This document shows, piece after piece, positions 22,601 through 32,707 of a stretch of 48,396 nucleotides of DNA. The stretch lies in contig JABUQX010100471.1 of assembly GCA_015478945.1 (NCBI GenBank), positions 1 to 48,396 of the forward strand, read 5' to 3'. Below the pieces are notes generated by a model. That model was not told where the DNA came from. It ran no database searches and saw only the letters and a list, made by a program, of their open reading frames with translations. Made by a program: the position numbers and the translations under genes. Within the stretch, counting starts at the first letter, position 1; every line of letters begins with the position of its first letter. The DNA comes from Trachelipus rathkii (taxonomy: Eukaryota; Arthropoda; Malacostraca; Isopoda; Trachelipodidae).

Positions 22601-25600
22601 AACGGCGAGAAATAAACCTATAGCTTACTATTTCCTACAGTTTTTGGTTCTCATACAAGCTCCACACCCGCTGGGATATGACATAGTGCCTACTGGAGAA
22701 AGAAGTAGCAGCCATTCAGAGTGGGCTGTCCGATCGCTAAACCGTTGTTCGTATGGGGGTTCAACGTGCAAAAGAGGTATACCTGACGGGAATCACAAGC
22801 CACTACTCTTTTTGCAAAACATGCCTTTAGTGAATCAAAGGGTGGCCAGAACTTTGGACGAACTTAATGACATTGACTATGAACTGTTTTATGTACCTGG
22901 TAAAGAGAACTATCGTCGCAAACACCCTGTCAGAACTCGGTTTGAACATTCCAAACTTGGAAGACGCCGACAAATGAAATAAATCTCGGGAGGGACTGCC
23001 ACCCTACTCTGAGAGCGAGTTTTTGTAAACGAGTGGAAAATGTTGGAGGATGGAGGGGAGAGTTTCGTATTGTTTTTTCAGTGTTTCTTCACAGTTTCTT
23101 TATATGATAAACCTAGCTTTTCTTCACTACTTCCAAATAAGAGCGGCAGGTATCTTGGATTAGTTAGTAAATTTAAATACAGTATTATAAATTAATTCCT
23201 TACCTAACTGGCAGAAACCAAAGGATTGCTGAGACAAGGGTGAGACGAAGCAAATCGAAGGTATGTTTGAAGAACAGACACAACTTAAACTAGGATGCCT
23301 GGTCACATTTGCCCTTTCGTCCCTAGCATACTACGGCATTTTTAGCTACACCATTTCATTATAAGTATTCCGGTTTTTTGGTAATATTTTTCCATTTGTA
23401 TATTATTACATCAGCTATTTTACACTTGTGGGATCCCTTATTAAGAATGTGGCCAATCTGGTTTATTGCATAACGGTGGGCATTCATTATCAATCTATTA
23501 GTCTCTGGAAGCAACTCGATTCATTGTATTGGGAGAATGGAGAGTCCGCTGTGGATTTATATTTTGCTGTAGGAATAAGAATTATCAGCGCAATATTATA
23601 ACTTTACGATAATAGCAGTAAGTAATATATTACTGACGAAAGCTAATTAGGGCATAATGATGCAGACAGGAATAGAAATCCACTAGGGCAGACAACTCCA
23701 ATGGGTTGGGTAACTCTGGTGTGGGCAGGAAGTTTGAGGAGAGGAGAGCGGATGAGGATAGAAACACCTCCTCATTCCTAAATCTTATTAGGCCGTTTAT
23801 AAATGAAAGAAATTATTTCCGATCGAACTGGTCACAGTTCAGTATTTAGGTTGGTGAGTCACAGGATACCTTAAGGAGCCATCAAGTGTTGAGGGGGGCT
23901 CCCATAACCACGTTTGCCCTCGTCATCGGTCTGCTGCTGTTAGTTTCTCTAATTCATTATAGAGAACGCCGTTCGCGTTCGCCTTGGAAGAGGGTGCGTT
24001 CATCGTGGGCGGAAGAGCGGGTCAAACTCAGGTTCAGGGCGACCACCTATAATGCTTCAATAGTGTTAGTCTACGAGAGTGATTTCTTCTTATTCATCTA
24101 TTGGTTCTGGTATATATTGATGATTAATTGTAGGCCGTGCGGGATTCGGGGGTGTAATCGGGAAAAGATCAATACCATTATGTGTGAATCTTCCTGTCGC
24201 GTTCTTTTCTCTACTCTTGCGGTTTAGGCAACGTCCGCCATTCCTATACCCTCTATCCCATATCGCAATTGTCCATTAATTATATTGAAATAGTGCCTTT
24301 GTTAGAGAAAATTATTCGATTCTTCTGAAATTGAATATGACTATCGTACGAACATCGACCTGTCCTGTTTATAATTGCCAACTAGCTCTAAAGTTCTAAT
24401 TCTATATCTTTCGTTCTCCCACCAATCTCCCTCTAGATATAATACACAGCATACGTCCTTTTCGAGATTGGTCGCTCTTTCTCTCTACCACGATTGACTG
24501 TTTGAGCAAATTAAACCAAAGAAATGAAATCATTCATAAAAGGAATACAAATATGACCCTATGCATTGGTTTTTATAGATCATTTTAGTAAATGGATTAA
24601 GACAAGCTAGTTCCCAATACATTCAAAACTTTAACATATATTATTGCTTACGTTTATATTACACAATATTTTGAACCAATAATACCCACTATTCACAAAA
24701 CAGGAAACTAGTGCGGAATATGCTAACCTAACGCTTATTATCCCGCGGCAAGGGATTTATCACTATATGGTTCCTGAATTTTTGAGGAGTTATTTACCAC
24801 CGAAAATAAATATCTAAGTACTTATATGCGTATACAAACTACATGATATATATTTCCAGACCTACCACGTGGAACACTCAGGGGGCCCAGGACGAGGCCA
24901 AGAGTGTCTGGGATTTTTGGATATCCAATGTTCTCTTTACCATATCGTTCAAACGTAACTAAATTATGGCCTGGATGAGTTGGATAAAAAAAAGGGGATA
25001 AGTGGCCCTCTAATCCAATTGCGCATATATATTTAATACATGGAATTGTTACCTTGTATATATGAAAAATCCTAAGTCTGGGTTGGCGGATGTTATCCAA
25101 TTTAATACCTACTAAAGTTTGATATATTATATCTACAATCACTATCTATGTTAATCACAACTAGTACCACTAATCTAAAATAACTTATCACTTCTGAGAT
25201 ATTGCTAATTCAGGAAGCACATAATATATCAACCTAGACGATATTCACTGAGACGGGGTTTAAATACCAACCTCATACTATTATGGAAGGAAGGACAATT
25301 GCAATGTTTTTTTATTTTCATTTTCAAATTAGAAAATCAACTGTGGCATCAAATACAACTTCCAAGGCTGACTTTAAACTATTAAAATTAATTTAAGGAT
25401 CTAGATATATCAGGAGACGCCTTTACAATAAATATAAAAAGATTAAATTTATATAGAAATGAGGTTAACATATTTATAATTCAAAATTTCATATGGAATT
25501 ATGAATAGAATTCTATACGGTAGAGAGTTGAGCCATCACCTTATGAACAATTGAAAAAGTGTTTAATATATTCCTACCCAATATAGATAAGAGAAATCCT

Positions 25601-26815
25601 ATTTATGTAATAAATTGGTGAGTGTATTACAAACTAGGAGATGCGTTTAAGATATCGTGGAGATTGAGAGGTGGTTTGGTCCTGAGAGGAGCGACAATCT
25701 AGAAGGAGATTTCCAATCAGGGAATTCTTTGCACGCAGGGCAGTGTGGTGCATAGGGAGGTGTGGTTGTAGGGGACTGGTGTGCAATTAAGCATTGGTGC
25801 GTAATATAGCATGGATAGTAATTTCGATTAGCTGATCGGTGACTCAGGCCGACGAAGGAGAAGAGAAAGATTGTCTTTGGGAATCCTGACTCCGAAGAAG
25901 TCAAGGTAAACTTTTCCAGAGTTGGGTTTGGTCGAAAGCTAATTGAGTAGCCGAGCTCTTAATGTTATAAAATCACACCCAAGTTAATAACACTAATCTC
26001 TCCGTAAAAGAGGTGTAAGAGTACGATTTTATTCCCTTTGCTGTATGGGCCTGCGTACCCGGTCTTGCGACTATATCTACTAAGATTCTTCTTACAAAAT
26101 TCCCATAATATCTCTAGTGGAATCTTCTTTTCTTCATAATAACGTCAATACTTTATTACTTCACCAGTCTCCTATGCCCATTCTCAGCTCAAGAAACTTT
26201 TCATTTACCTCACTTTTCAAATTCACCTTGTACTCTTTCTGAGACTTCTCTGTTTGGTTCTCTCTTCTCTTGATTCTCCCACCTCGCGGCCATATATGCA
26301 ACCTTCATTATACTATCCTCGTAGCGACGTCTTTATATAACTGACCGAAAGGAACCAGATATTCCATATAAACGGATGCAGAACAGTCATGTGAAGACCA
26401 TCCAGAAAAGATTGCCTCTGTGCAATATCTCTTCCGTAACAGAACAGCGGAAGGAATGAAAACCTTATTGAATTAGGAAAATACTATCTGAATGGACAAG
26501 CGTTGAACACGAACAGAGACTCGTTGGAGGGTGATCTGAGTTCCATGGAAATGTTAACATCCCAGAATAGACTGATGTCCGTAGCTATTGCCTGTAAGAT
26601 CGTATATCACATCCGTGGTACACAAATCAGATAAACAGGAGAAGGCAAACATAGAAGCCAGCGTCCAAATGGTAGAAGATCAAGTGGATGGTGTGTTTGG
26701 TGAAGCTATATTGCTTCTCGAACAAGATTGAGAGACCCAGGAGGATCTTCTGATGTACCGTGGATACAGCCGCGCATTCTGGAAAGAAAAAGGCGCACAG
26801 ATGGAAAATAATTAC
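19641..26815 (+). pseudogene. Element B pol, scrambled copy
   Basis: Collinear with pol of copy C from protease to the pol tail, but with dense scattered indels and substitutions. Landmarks are a protease-like region near 20390-20420, the RT start near 21485-21600, RT core pieces near 21890-22030, a near-exact block at 22780-22900 (RNase H end: KPLLFLQNMPLVNQRVARTL), integrase core pieces near 24560-24780, and a near-exact pol-tail block at 26690-26815. B lacks the 661 bp present in C at 37201-37861, so it shows the pre-insertion arrangement. The mixture of near-identity and noise is odd for natural decay. Confidence 0.7.
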
Positions 26816-27360
26816 AACTAAAGGTTCAATAGATAAATATATTAGAAAATGAAATAAATATATTAGAAAATGAATGTGAAAAGGAGTAATTAATCCTGGA
26901 AAATCTGTAATTGATTTACCAGTAAAACATTTCGGGAAAAGAAAATGTAATACAATCAAGAAAATCTGTAATTAAGTAATTATCAATAAAATTAAGCGTA
27001 TAATAAACTTATTGAGTGTATTGTTGATATCCTTATTTGTTTCGAAACGAATTTGAGTATTAATCGAAAAATTTCCATATTACTTAGGAAAAATAGATGA
27101 TACATTATCTCACTATATGGTATAGGACCAATATGCTAATGCGTATTGGACAAAAGGACAAACATTGTTTAACCTTCGCTCCAGCCCGTTGCAATCTGAG
27201 ACTCCCCGCTGAGCAGAGACCGGAAGTGAGCATCCACAGCGCATTTATAAACCCGAGTTTTTTTTGTCCCGTCTTCTTATACTCCTTTCTAACTATTTTT
27301 ATACATAGGTTAGTTGATGGTTTATAGATTTCTTTGCTCTACCTTCCGCATATTAATAAC
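26816..27360 (+). pseudogene. Element B remnant of the SGNH ORF region, core deleted
   Basis: The sequence matches C around 38410-38715 (TATTAGAAAATGAATGTGAAAA, then TTGAGTATTAATCGAA). It then jumps near 27165 to the equivalent of C 39690 (CGCTCCAGCCCG, CGCGCATTTAT) and soon after to the equivalent of C 40340 (TTAGTTGATGGTTTATAGAT). The whole stretch encoding the GHS and DGVH motifs in C is absent. B therefore could not make the SGNH-like protein. Confidence 0.65.
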
Positions 27361-27374
27361 GAGTGGGGAGGTAG
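27359..27374 (+). other. Polypurine tract, copy B
   Basis: CGAGTGGGGAGGTAG directly precedes the LTR2 start TGTAAT. The matching tract in copy C is at 40409-40421. It is the expected primer for plus-strand DNA synthesis. Confidence 0.65.
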
Positions 27375-30174
27375 TGTAATAATTTTCTCTTCTACAGCGT
27401 CATCAAATCTATAAATCACCCAATGACGTTGTTGGGTAGCTGAAAAATTGTTAGTATTCGACATTTATGTGTAAATCAAACGGTGGCAGAATTTAGGTGA
27501 AAATAGTGTGAATAACTTAATACTCGTATATGTAGGGAATAGAAATGCACTCACAAACTATCATTGAAATTTAATTTGTGTAGTAAATATACGAGTTTTA
27601 TTATCTTTCTCACATAATAGGATATAAAAGAATGTATTTATCAACCTGATGACACTTGCCCTTTATCACACGTTAAGATATATTTGATACATTGATCATG
27701 ACATGAGATTACTTTGATAGTGCATCGAATTTCCATAATTCCATGCAATCCAAGAGAAGACAACCCCGTTTCACACGCAGGGGTATAGCCAATTTATATA
27801 ATTCTTTGAGCAGTGTAAAATATTTGAATAATACTATAATAGAAAATTTATAATAAAGTTGTGATTAAATGATCATGGCATTATAAGTAGGTATATATAA
27901 TTATAAATTGAACTGACATTCACTTCCGGTTCAGTTTGGTGTCATGATGAACAGTACTTATGATCACCACTGTGGATATAATCTTTGGAAAGTGTACATA
28001 ATATTTACTAAACTGGTTCTTTATACTTTCGACTTTGTCTGGAAATAAATTGTTTGGATTATGAGTGGTTCAATTATGCAATCATAGTAAACCTTATATC
28101 TACAAATATTTTATAATATTAGAACGGTGACTATCGTATTTAAAATATTAATAATTGAGTGAAATATTAGTGCTAGGCCATAGCGTAAAAAATAAATAAA
28201 TATTTGATGAGTAATTGTACTTCATATTAAAAATGAAAATAGTTTTTTCTTAAGGGCCATAAAATATTTGTTTATTGAATATAATAAATCTAACATAACA
28301 ATATATTATATGTGAATTTGTTGAGGGAAGTATGTGTGGGGGACCTTTATATGAAGGTACCTCTATAATGTATTGACTGATTTTATAATTATGATAATAC
28401 CTATTTTTAGGGAATTACTCATCTGATCCCTATTTACAAAATGCTTGTTTCATCTTGTTCTAAACAAATCTTTCTAAGAGTCAAATAATTTTCATTCATA
28501 ATTATTATTTTTAACTGTGATATATAAATTAAACTTATACATTACGTTTTTAACCCTTGTATATAAAATACTGTTTATGTATATAATCACATTATATTAC
28601 AATACACATTTATCACTTGCAGTGTATAAAGATTCTAGCATTAAATTTCTATAGTTCATTATTTGTTTAATAAATTTCAATTTTAAAACTAATTATTATC
28701 ATTGATTTACTTATAAGATTATCCGTTATTAACATTATTTTTATCAAATAATAATTATCCCAACTTATTAGAACAATGATGCATTTTGTTGTACTTTTTA
28801 TATTTGTCTTAAATGTAATATTTCATATAACTTTTTTAATGTATTTTTATTGATTAAAATATTATATTAAGATAAATTCAGATAACCATATAACCACTCT
28901 ACATATAAAAAAATATTAAATAATGAAATTGTACTTAAATATATAATATACACTTGATATCTTTTCATAATCTTATATTTTTAAATAATAACATATATAT
29001 TTTGCGAGTTAACAGTTGTAATATACAGGAATATAAAATCATAATGATATTGCAATAATACTCAAGTCAGATTAATTCAATTATATAAAGAGCCAGAGCT
29101 ACTGTAAATCAATGTGCAGATATTTGTTATACATATGATACTTAAGTAATCTATTAGTATTTATAGTTATTAATCAAATGAAGAAACTTAAAAAATAACA
29201 GACTTGTGAGATCGTTTTGAGTGAGAATAGTAATAGGTAATCGGAATGTTATACATTAGCTGGGAGTATATTCGAATCATTCAAACCAACGTGGTATACG
29301 AATATAGTGCATCTAAAATTTTTTTTTGAGCGCAGAATGAAGTCCATCGTCTGTTGAGTCGATAATTTTGTGGCCATAGTCAGAAAAATTAAATACACAA
29401 ATAAACAATTTTTTTATTGTATTGATTGCTATCTTGGAGATAAAAACATATCATTTTCTTATTATTGTATTGGGTGCTATCTTGGAGATAAAAACATCCC
29501 ATATTCCTTTTCTTTTGTTTATATATTTTGTAAATTTATTTCTATTAAAAAGTATCAAAATTATCTCATGGGTTTTAGTTCCCATTGATATTTTCTTTTA
29601 AAATAACATTTCTTTATGAAAGAACTTCAGGTGTGTAAGTGAAAAAGGGTTTAAAGAAATTATTGGTTAGAGTCCAACATTATTTGTATTCAAGGTACGA
29701 GATCGTTCTGGTAATAAGACTATATTTTTTTTTGTTTCTGGCCATGGTTTCGTTATTAATTCCTGTTAAATCTTTTTCATGTTCTCCGGATTATAATAAT
29801 TCGAAGTAAATTGGAAGGCAGTAGAAGAAAGATTTTTGCAGCTTGGAGAGGTTTCGTAGAGAACGAATATAGGCCATTTGGAACGGGCCTTATTAACATC
29901 TTCAAAGATTTTCTTTATATTCTATAGTAAACACTAAGTTTTTTTTTGTGTTCACGAATTCTATTTATTTGAGAAGTTTATTTCTTTGATGTATTATGAG
30001 TTTTTACCTATATTATTTTTTTTACGAACTATTTATAATTACATATCCTTCAATAAAATTCACAACATTTATGGTAGCAGAGCGTAGTTCTCTTTCTTGA
30101 GAAGCTGCCTATTACGTGTCTGCTGCCTTTCTTTCTTTTTTTTATAAAGTTTTCTTTCGGTTTCGCTTCTCCGT
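27375..30174 (+). repeat. LTR2, shared between elements B and C (right edge inferred)
   Basis: It begins TGTAATAATTTTCTCTTCTACAGC and matches LTR1 and LTR3 through about 28060, with many small indels. Landmarks are TATCTTTCTCACA-AATAGG, CAAGAGAAGACA and GGTTCAGTTTGGTGT. From 28060 to 30100 the sequence is AT-rich and I could not align it to LTR1 or LTR3. It contains a duplicated 'GCTATCTTGGAGATAAAAACAT' unit at about 29427-29495. It ends before the PBS-like TGGTGTCC at 30175, next to a leader segment similar to LTR1's end (GCCTATTACGTGTC). Confidence 0.55.
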
Positions 30175-30192
30175 TGGTGTCCAATTCGAATT
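30175..30192 (+). other. Candidate primer-binding site, copy C
   Basis: TGGTGTCCAATTCGAATT, nearly identical to the copy at 17385 and about 177 bp upstream of the gag ATG. It lies where a PBS belongs. The tRNA partner is uncertain, with a GACACCA-ending tRNA such as Leu possible. Confidence 0.45.
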
Positions 30193-30351
30193 AGATATAT
30201 ATTTTTTTGACTTCTCTACTTCGGATATCTCTTTTAAAGTTATTAACACTGCAAACGAAACACGATTCTCTAGGTAATTTTAAGTATCAATTAATTCAAG
30301 TACCCTCCTATTCTACCTATTCTAAAATCACATAACCTAAAGTATTCGAAA

Positions 30352-32195
30352 ATGGCAGACAACAAGAACGTTGTAGCAAACGGCGCGAGCGACGATACGA
30401 AAACAACGATCAATGATATGAGTCTACCAACGTTTACCACCTCGGATTCATCAAGTTTGGTGGCTGACCAACCACCGAACTTGATGACATCTGAAAGCGT
30501 CATCCTTATACCATCCTCCTTTGCGTCTGCTGAGTCTTCGGGGGTGTTGAACGTCGGTCCAGCACACTCGATAGGCTCAGTACCCTCCTCTTTTACGACA
30601 TCTCCCCCAGTGATGGTCACAGTGTCTACGTTAAATTTGCCGGGAATTATTTCTGTGGCGCGCCCATATTTTGGGGGTATGCAGCCTGGCCGAAATGTAT
30701 ATCAACAACCAATTCCATCCGCTCCATTTGCACCTTCCCAGCAGGGTCGTCCATTGTCTGTGGGAAGCTTTCCACAACAACTGCCAATGCAGAATTCATC
30801 TACTCAGGAGCCCGAAAATAATGTTTTGTTGTTGCGAATCTTGGAACAGAATCAAAGAACATTGGATACCATGACTCAGATGATGAAAATGATGACCGAT
30901 CAACAGCAAATAAAATCCAGGAAAATGATACCTGTTGGTAAGTATTGTCTGGAGAATGGAGAACCTCTCCCACAATTCATGATTAGATTTGAAGAATATG
31001 TCTTAGCGACCTATCCAAGTTCCCCTGTTGACGGGTGGCGTACATATTTGGGATTGCATCTGGAGGGAGCTATTAAACAAGTTTACGACGTACTAATGAA
31101 ATCGAATGCAAGCTATGCAATAATAAAGAAGGAATTAATGGATTGGTTTGGGGAGCATTTGAAGAAACAAACAAAATGTGACTTAAGTGCTTTTACTGAT
31201 GCTGAAATATTGTCAACTGAAACCATACCACTTTATGCATTACGGTTACTGGGATTGACCGAAAAAGCCTTTCCGGGATCAGATGTGAGTTCCATGAAGG
31301 TTGTTAGGGAAAAACTAGTAAAAAGTCTGCCTCAATCCGTACAAGATCAAGTAAATTCTCTCACGGTGGTTGTGAGTTGGCCTTAGGAGGCGTTAGCCTT
31401 TCTTGGGAAGGGTTAGTAAAGTTAATAGACGACAATTACACTCGTAAACAAGTAGCAGATAAAACTAATAATGGAATGGAGTCTATACCAAACAATAAAC
31501 TTCCCTTGATTAATCAGCCAGAGATTATAGATTTAACACCTGTGGTCCCTTCTACTTCTTATCCATCATCTCGATATACTGTTCCGGTTCCACAGTCGGT
31601 TGAGCCAGTATGGCCTTATCCTGCATTGACCTATCCAGGATATAATGTATCCAGTGGTGGGTCACAATTCCCTCAATCTTCTGGGTGTTTCTCAAGATAT
31701 TCAGGTACGAGTAACCCAACTTATGTGCAAAATTTGTCACAATTCGCCCAGCCTCCTGGAGTTCATCCGTCTAATGGTCCTCATGGAGCACAATCAAATG
31801 GAAAAGTACAAGAAAAACTTAGAAAATCTCAAAGTAATCCACAATTACCAGGATCACCACAGAGATGTAACTATTGTAAGAAACCAGGCCATGGTGTGCG
31901 GGATTGTAGATTAAGACCCCAGTGCCGGTTTTGCGGAAAACGCGGACACATGGCGGATGACTGTTATGTTTCAAAAAATAAATGTATCCGTTGTGAAACG
32001 AAGGGACATGTCGTGCAGGACTGTCCACAACGAAGTCAAAGAACACAACTAGGTTTAGAAAATCAAGAATGTCCTGTCTGTTGTCAGGATGGTCATTTCG
32101 GAATCGATTGTCCACAGCGTTTTTCAGAAAATATACCCCAGAGGGGAAACGAGAGTGCTCTGTGGTCAGTGGCCCGCCCACAGAGCCCAAAGTAA
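30352..32195 (+). CDS. gag: Element C Gag (frameshifted): capsid and four zinc knuckles
   Basis: Structural protein of the retrotransposon particle. The ATG at 30352 (MADNKN) follows a leader conserved in copy B. Residues 1-150 are Ser/Thr/Pro-rich. A Ty3-type capsid region follows, containing EPLPQFMIRFEEYVLATYPS and WFGEHLKKQTKCDL. The first frame stops at 31386. One T present in copy B is missing near 31370, and the frame continues from about 31377 to 32195. That part holds a Pro/Ser/Tyr-rich linker and four CCHC knuckles: CNYCKKPGHGVRDC (31866-31907), CRFCGKRGHMADDC (31923-31964), CIRCETKGHVVQDC (31983-32024) and CPVCCQDGHFGIDC (32070-32111). Four knuckles is more than the usual one or two. 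The shift is probably a mutation or an assembly error, since B reads through. Confidence 0.88.
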
Positions 32196-32707
32196 AAGTA
32201 GAAAAGCATCAGACTGTATCTTTGACCTTGGATCGCCGTGTAAACCTAAATCTATGGTATCTATGAGTCCGAAACCTCAGCGTTCAAGGCAAGAAGATAT
32301 AAAACACAAGACAACCACGGTAATTGTAGGGTCACAGTTGCCGGGCGAAAATGACCAGGTGGATGAAACTGAATCAATGACTAAATTGGAATTGAGTATG
32401 GTACCTTCCGCACCATCTTTTAATGAACTAGTAGATACTTTTAGTGAAAATGTAGGATCACAAACTGAGTTAGATCTTACTATGGTTATAGATTTGCTAA
32501 AGATGTCAAATAAAACATCATCAAAAGAAATTGAGGTACAAACCTCATCACAAGAAATTGAGGGACAAACCTCATCCCATGAAATTGAGGTACAAACCTC
32601 ATCCCAAGAAAATGAGGAACAAACCTCATCTCTAAATCCCTATTCCTTCTTTTTCAGATTCTATAATTCAGATAAAGTATATACAGAATCCTCCAGAGGA
32701 TGCTTTA
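32196..32707 (+). other. Gag-pol linker region, open in another frame
   Basis: The frame 32089-32727 stays open between gag and pol and reads as a hydrophilic, acidic, Ser/Thr-rich chain (SKSRKASD..., later MTKLELSMVPSAPSFNELVD). It is in a different frame from both the knuckle part of gag and pol. It may be the true gag C-terminus joined by frameshifting, or the result of another small indel near 32140-32195. A pyrimidine tract ending TTCTTTTTCAG at about 32648-32658 precedes the open pol frame and looks like a splice acceptor; whether it is used is unknown. Confidence 0.5.
32518..32632 (+). repeat. Four 30-bp tandem repeats encoding 10-residue units
   Basis: Units based on GAAATTGAGGTACAAACCTCATC-CAA follow each other without gaps and give (K/Q/H)EIEVQTSS-type decapeptides with small changes (EIEGQTSS, ENEEQTSS). 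The repeats are low-complexity and acidic. Copy B has only scrambled remains of them near 20100-20240. Confidence 0.85.

Noticed and set aside
22521..22982. 153-codon frame in copy B as a gene
   Set aside because: Only a part matches RNase H of copy C; the rest is out-of-frame scrambled pol.
24822..25142. Minus-strand frame in copy B
   Set aside because: Antisense to the integrase region of scrambled pol; no motif.
30175..30192. Assignment of a specific primer tRNA
   Set aside because: Only the first 7-8 bases suit a GACACCA-ending tRNA; the remainder does not match a tRNA acceptor and T-arm arrangement.
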